DNA from: an uncultured Shimia sp.
GTDB lineage: Bacteria; Pseudomonadota; Alphaproteobacteria; Rhodobacterales; Rhodobacteraceae
Length of the DNA stretch: 45,731 bases
Reading direction: 5' to 3'
Assembly (NCBI RefSeq): GCF_913054185.1
Contig: NZ_CAJXIV010000020.1
Span: forward strand, 1 to 45,731
The position numbers and the translations under genes are program-made. This document shows, piece after piece, positions 42,172 to 45,731 of the stretch. Below the pieces are notes generated by a model that worked only from the letters and a program-made list of their open reading frames with translations, did not search any database and was not told the DNA's origin. How positions within the stretch are numbered: position 1 is the first letter of the stretch; each line of letters starts with the position of its first letter.

Positions 42172-43189
42172 TTGCGAACAGATGCCAACGCGACCAACCG
42201 AGCAATTGATGCAGGCCTGGATTCACCGGAGCCACTGGGCTTTGGAAGAAGCCCTCCTGCTCGCGCTGGGCACCTCACCTGACACCGATGATGCTTCGGA
42301 AACGCTCCAGTCTCACGAAGTGTTTCTGGCACGCGCGAAACGGTCTGGCGAACGGTTTGGCGCCCCGAGTGACTGGCTTTGGTGGGCGGAGCGAAACAAC
42401 ATTCCCTTCCATACAGACTGGTGGCTGGCCATCACCCCAGAAGGCCCAATCGGATATGACGGGCAGCACTTTGCCCATCACCGGCGTGAAATGCTCTCCG
42501 AACAGTACCTTCAGCAGGAACGGCGGCTCATCGGGAAGTGGGCTCGCAAGCCTTATTGGACCGCTCGGGAAGCAATCGATCTGTCCTTGAACTTTGATCC
42601 GTTCACCACAGACGGCTGGCGCGGAGAGGCGCCGGAAACCGGCGAAACAATCCGTGAGCGCGAAGACAGGTTCAGAATATTTGAGCGGGCGATGGAGATC
42701 GGGGAGATCGGCAAGAAGTCCCCTGCTCAAGACTACCTGCTCTGGCTAAAACAACGGGGCTATTACGTGTCTCCAGCCTGGCATCGAGCAGCCGGCCTGG
42801 TTGATCAAAGCTCACAACAGTCGGAGACCGTTAAATTGGCGGATATGTCCGCCGAGAACGCAGATCTACAACAGCAGCTCCAGGAAAGAGATGAGCAGCT
42901 CAAGGAGTTGCAGCAAAAACTAGACGCCGCTTCCAGAGACGAAGACAGTCGAGCTCAAAAATCGGCAAGTACACTCCGGATCGCAACCCTGCAGAAGGCC
43001 CTTATTGCCTGTGCCGTCGACGGCCACAGTTACGACCCGCGGCAAAATAGATCCGATGTGCCCAAGCAGATTGCCGATAAATCCGTCGAACTTGGCTGTG
43101 CTCTGGGCCAGCAAACGGTGCGGAAGCTGCTAAAGGTAGCCAGTGAGGAGCATGCCGACCGCGACTATTGGGGCAGTTTGACCCCTTAA
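42164..43189 (+). CDS. Hypothetical coiled-coil protein linked to integrase
   Basis: I do not recognise a named family. The 341-residue protein has a Trp-rich N-terminal half with no signal peptide. A clear coiled coil follows at about 225-262 (ENADLQQQLQERDEQLKELQ). The C-terminal segment, KALIACAVDGHSYDPRQNR then PKQIADKSVELG and TVRKLLKVASEE, I recall in many hypothetical proteins of mobile regions and resembles a small helical DNA-binding module. It overlaps the integrase gene by eight bases, so it is coupled to it and may be an accessory protein of the element. Confidence 0.7.
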   Translation: MTDCEQMPTRPTEQLMQAWIHRSHWALEEALLLALGTSPDTDDASETLQSHEVFLARAKRSGERFGAPSDWLWWAERNNIPFHTDWWLAITPEGPIGYDGQHFAHHRREMLSEQYLQQERRLIGKWARKPYWTAREAIDLSLNFDPFTTDGWRGEAPETGETIREREDRFRIFERAMEIGEIGKKSPAQDYLLWLKQRGYYVSPAWHRAAGLVDQSSQQSETVKLADMSAENADLQQQLQERDEQLKELQQKLDAASRDEDSRAQKSASTLRIATLQKALIACAVDGHSYDPRQNRSDVPKQIADKSVELGCALGQQTVRKLLKVASEEHADRDYWGSLTP

Positions 43190-43201
43190 AAATATGAAAC
43201 G

Positions 43202-43235
43202 CATCGTGAATCCACGATGGACTAAGTGGATCCAC
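43202..43235. terminator. Hairpin and palindrome after the coiled-coil gene
   Basis: CATCGTG/CACGATG (43202-43208, 43213-43219; loop AATC) is followed by the perfect palindrome GTGGATCCAC (43226-43235). The hairpin may terminate the integrase operon; the palindrome could be an operator for the AlpA-like gene. There is no T-run. Confidence 0.4.
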
Positions 43236-43296
43236 CCTGCACATAACCGGGCTTCGTCAGCCTTGGACCATCCTTAACACACATGGATGGATTACC

Positions 43297-43497
43297 ATGC
43301 ACTTTGACGACCTTCCCGATGACGCGCTGCTGCGCGAAAAGCAGATCCTGCATCCCAACGGCCCGGTACCGGTGTCTCGTTCGACCTGGTGGGCTGGCGT
43401 CCGAGCCGGACGTTTCCCCCAGCCGGTGCGCCTTGGCCCGCGCACCACAGCCTGGCGTGTTGGTGGCATTCGCGCGCTCCTGAGGGAGGGCGCGTAA
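43297..43497 (+). CDS. AlpA-family DNA-binding / excisionase-like protein
   Basis: A 66-residue protein with an AlpA (MerR-like) winged helix-turn-helix: SRSTWWAGVRAGRFPQPVRL (about 27-46), then RTTAWRVGGIRALL. AlpA proteins activate the int gene of P4-like elements or serve as excisionase. The ATG at 43297 is preceded by GGATGG; another nearby ATG (43283) is in a different frame. Confidence 0.78.
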   Translation: MHFDDLPDDALLREKQILHPNGPVPVSRSTWWAGVRAGRFPQPVRLGPRTTAWRVGGIRALLREGA

Positions 43498-43557
43498 TGA
43501 AGCGGGTGCTCGCCCCTTCCCTGCCTCAGAGCTGCTTGCGCCTCATTGGAGGCGCCA

Positions 43558-43968
43558 ATGGCTAAACACAGTGACAATTCGGCAATGGGGGATCTGTTCG
43601 CGGATCCCCCTGTTCGCGTTGAGGCACCGATTGCACCCATTCGCCGTCGGGACAGTGATCAGAAGCAGACTCAAACTGGATCTCAAGACTTGCCTCCACA
43701 ACAGCTGGCGGCACTTAAAGGCCATAACGCTGGCAACCTCGGTGTCGGTGAGCGCTATATGAAAGACACTGAGGTCGCTGAACGCTTCGGCATTGCCCGT
43801 CAAACAGTGTGGAAGCGCGTCAACCGGGGCCATCTGCCCGCCCCGGTCAAGCTTCCCCCAAACAGCACGCGCTGGCGCTTGTCGAGCCTGCTTGCATTTG
43901 AGAAGGCGCTTACGGTCACGCCGCCGCAGCCTCTTCAGCAGATCTGTCGTTCGGAGACCGAGAAATGA
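43558..43968 (+). CDS. Second AlpA-like helix-turn-helix protein
   Basis: A 136-residue protein from ATG 43558, which has GGAGG five bases upstream (a TTG at 43546 would place the site inside the gene). The first 65 residues are polar and disordered-looking. The rest holds an AlpA/MerR-type HTH (DTEVAERFGIARQTVWKRVN, about 72-91), then LPAPVKLPPNSTRWRLSSLL. It overlaps the next recombinase gene by four bases (ATGA), so it may guide or control that recombinase. Confidence 0.75.
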   Translation: MAKHSDNSAMGDLFADPPVRVEAPIAPIRRRDSDQKQTQTGSQDLPPQQLAALKGHNAGNLGVGERYMKDTEVAERFGIARQTVWKRVNRGHLPAPVKLPPNSTRWRLSSLLAFEKALTVTPPQPLQQICRSETEK

Positions 43969-45578
43969 CCCGGGCGCACTACAAGATAAAGGTTTGCCAG
44001 GATCAGGTCTTCTCGGTCGAGGAGCTGTGCGAGATCTATGATGTGCGGCGCAATGCCGTGACTGACTGGATCAAGTCGGGGCTTCTAAAATCGGATGAAC
44101 AGGTTCCGTATGTCTTCCGTGGAACAGAGCTGCAACGCTATCACGATGGGCAGAAACGCAAGCAGCGGGCAAAGCTGAAACAAGGTGAGTTCAACTGTTT
44201 GAGCTGCGACAGCGCAGGCTATCCAGCCCCGCATTCCGTCACGTTCCGCACAACCCTAGCGGACGTTCCGATGGCGCAAGGCATCTGCCCAAACTGCGAC
44301 GCAAATGTGTCGAAGTTACTGAAAGCGACAGAATACGACAGCCTCAAAAAATGTGTCATGTCAGGTACCAGCCTGGCCTTGAGAGACGAAAGTAATGGTG
44401 ACTCCCCAACTGGTATCGAGAACCTTCCTACATCTCGCGGCACGGTTTGTTATCTGACGAATGACCGGATCGTGCATAGGTGGCAAGCCTATGCCGGGCG
44501 CTTCGAAACCGTGACCGTCCGAGCGCACCTGCGCAGCATCCGTATGTTAGAGGTTCATATTGGCGGAAAAGCTTTCGACAAGGTCACGCCGACGGACGCG
44601 GCCGCCTTCCGCGACCACTTGGTCAAGCTGGGTCAAACCCCTAAGGAGGATGGTGGCTTGAGCAACTCCACCATCCGCCATCACGCGTCTCAAGTGCGTC
44701 AGTTCTTCGAATGGCTTCGCATACAGGATGGCTATAAGCGTCTCAGTCAGAACATCTTGCTCAATCTTGAGCTGCCCAAAGCGGTGCGCGCAAAAACACT
44801 GCCGCGCGAAGACCGGGACTATCTCACGATCGAAGAAGCGGAAGAGATGTTGGCGAAGATGCCCGGCAGCACGATCGCAGAACGTCGAGACCGGGCCATC
44901 ATTGCTTGTGCCTATACCTGCGGACTACGTGCAGCGGCCCTTACCACGCTTCGCCTGAAGCACATCGACCTGCAGAAGAAGGAAATGCTACAAGACGCCA
45001 CCGAAATGCGGGCCAAGAACGGCAAGAGCTTTCGCAGTTTCTTCTTCCCTCGCACGGAAGCCTTCCAGCAGGTCCTCGGTGATTGGCTGACCGAACTTGG
45101 GGCCCTGGGGTTTGCCGAGGATGACGCAGTCATCCCCAGCTTTGATGATCTGAGCCATCGCGCCCCCGGCGCCGCCCCGGTGCTCCCCATGCAATCGTCC
45201 GCCGCGGTAGGCAAAGCTTTCAAGGCAGCCACGGCCCTGATTGATCGCTGCTGCACACCGCACTCTGCACGCGACACACTGGTCTACCTAGGAAACGAAC
45301 TGACGAGCTCACGGAAAGAAGAAAGGGCTTTCTCTCTCAACCTTGGACATGCGAGGCCTCAAGTCAAAGAAACCTATTATGCCAAAATGACGGACGAGCA
45401 ACGCCGCAGCACGATCGAAGGGCTTTGTGCTGGAACCCAGTTTACGGCCGAGGAACAGTCAATGGTTCTCGACTATTACGAAAGCCGCTTCGAACGCGGG
45501 TCCAAAGAATACAACTACGCCAAACGGCTGGCCGACCGACGCGCCGCCGCGCGCGATGGGGAGGACGTGCTGGAATAG
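43965..45578 (+). CDS. Tyrosine recombinase with N-terminal HTH and zinc ribbon
   Basis: A 537-residue fused protein. Residues about 15-62 form a helix-turn-helix (FSVEELCEIYDVRRNAVTDW). Four cysteines (C78, C81, C108, C111) form a zinc-ribbon pattern. A core-binding domain follows at about 165-265 and a catalytic domain from about 285. Active-site residues seen are Arg322 (TCGLRAAALTTL), His433-x-x-Arg436 (HSARDTLVYL), His462 (LGHARPQ) and Tyr471/472 (ETYYAKM). In other mobile elements I recall the HTH-zinc-ribbon part as a separate small gene before an integrase. It starts within the previous gene's stop (ATGA). Substrate sites unknown. Confidence 0.85.
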   Translation: MTRAHYKIKVCQDQVFSVEELCEIYDVRRNAVTDWIKSGLLKSDEQVPYVFRGTELQRYHDGQKRKQRAKLKQGEFNCLSCDSAGYPAPHSVTFRTTLADVPMAQGICPNCDANVSKLLKATEYDSLKKCVMSGTSLALRDESNGDSPTGIENLPTSRGTVCYLTNDRIVHRWQAYAGRFETVTVRAHLRSIRMLEVHIGGKAFDKVTPTDAAAFRDHLVKLGQTPKEDGGLSNSTIRHHASQVRQFFEWLRIQDGYKRLSQNILLNLELPKAVRAKTLPREDRDYLTIEEAEEMLAKMPGSTIAERRDRAIIACAYTCGLRAAALTTLRLKHIDLQKKEMLQDATEMRAKNGKSFRSFFFPRTEAFQQVLGDWLTELGALGFAEDDAVIPSFDDLSHRAPGAAPVLPMQSSAAVGKAFKAATALIDRCCTPHSARDTLVYLGNELTSSRKEERAFSLNLGHARPQVKETYYAKMTDEQRRSTIEGLCAGTQFTAEEQSMVLDYYESRFERGSKEYNYAKRLADRRAAARDGEDVLE

Positions 45579-45731
45579 GGGCGGTATCGGTGAAGCAGCG
45601 CTCTCTTCTCTAGCCTTCGGGAAACGGTCGTACTTTGTTGAAGGCTCATCCTAAACAAGGAGGCCGCTTCCACCCCAAGTCGGGCTGCCTCCCCGCTGAC
45701 CGATCGCAAGCACGCAGTCGCAGTGGGCGGA
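45579..45731. other. Window end, no gene seen
   Basis: The last 150 bases hold no supportable gene. GGAGGC at 45659-45664 and GCCTCC at 45687-45692 could pair weakly. Confidence 0.4.

Larger units (their letters stand above)
40754..45731. mobile_element. Second integrative element (P4-type), right end outside window
   Basis: It begins at the tRNA-Phe fragment, followed by a P4-type integrase, a coiled-coil protein, an AlpA-like protein, a second HTH protein and another tyrosine recombinase, all on the plus strand. An integrase immediately inside a tRNA-derived att site is the standard layout of P4-like islands. The far end is not in the window. Confidence 0.65.

Noticed and set aside
1-45731. 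CRISPR arrays, rRNA genes or intact insertion sequences
   Set aside because: No regular spaced repeats, rRNA signatures or transposase genes with terminal repeats were seen; mobile genes here are integrases and recombinases.

Overview
The window is chromosomal DNA of an alphaproteobacterium, most likely a marine Rhodobacteraceae (Roseobacter group). The conserved left part (about 0.9-10.9 kb) carries murA, DUF2948, a GNAT gene, hisD, UPF0262, an LMW-PTP-like gene, infA, maf, RNase E/G, yacG and tRNA-Phe. From memory this is a gene order typical of that family. No database search was possible, so all assignments come from motifs, lengths, gene spacing and context.

Layout. (1) 1-1.0 kb: the start of an RTX-like acidic repeat protein on the minus strand, a gap with a CtrA-type site, and tRNA-Thr(GGT). 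(2) 1.05-10.9 kb: housekeeping genes, many with ATGA-type overlaps, ending in tRNA-Phe(GAA). (3) 10.9-24.8 kb: accessory DNA with a Rep_trans/MobT-like protein, an XRE regulator, a very large nuclease-NTPase protein resembling antiviral STAND (Avs) proteins but broken by one apparent frameshift, a DUF262/DUF1524 (GmrSD-like) restriction protein, a degenerate serine-recombinase-like protein and a tyrosine integrase, separated by long gaps with no convincing genes. (4) 24.9-40.4 kb: a complete-looking myo-inositol locus. It has an iolD-iolC-iolB-aldolase-iolG operon, a divergent Gfo/Idh-iolE-Gfo/Idh operon, a LacI repressor and a CUT2-type sugar ABC transporter. Next to it is a second LacI gene divergent from a 2-oxoglutarate dioxygenase (PhyH family). 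(5) 40.75-45.7 kb: a 52-bp exact copy of the 3' part of tRNA-Phe, then a P4-type integrase and a second mobile module with AlpA-like and HTH proteins and a recombinase fused to an HTH and a zinc ribbon.

The 52-bp repeat makes tRNA-Phe and the copy 29.9 kb downstream look like the two attachment sites of an integrated element. The inositol locus lies inside those limits, so inositol use may be an island trait here. The adjacent P4-type integrase belongs to a second element joined end to end with the first.

The inositol genes form one pathway. The ABC transporter imports inositol; IolG oxidises it to 2-keto-myo-inositol; IolE dehydrates; IolD opens the ring; IolB isomerises; IolC phosphorylates; the class II aldolase cleaves to malonate semialdehyde and a triose phosphate. 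Two near-identical LacI-type palindromes lie in the two divergent promoter regions (32909-32926 and 37295-37314) and tie the three transcription units to the LacI gene between them. No iolA/mmsA or iolI is visible in the window.
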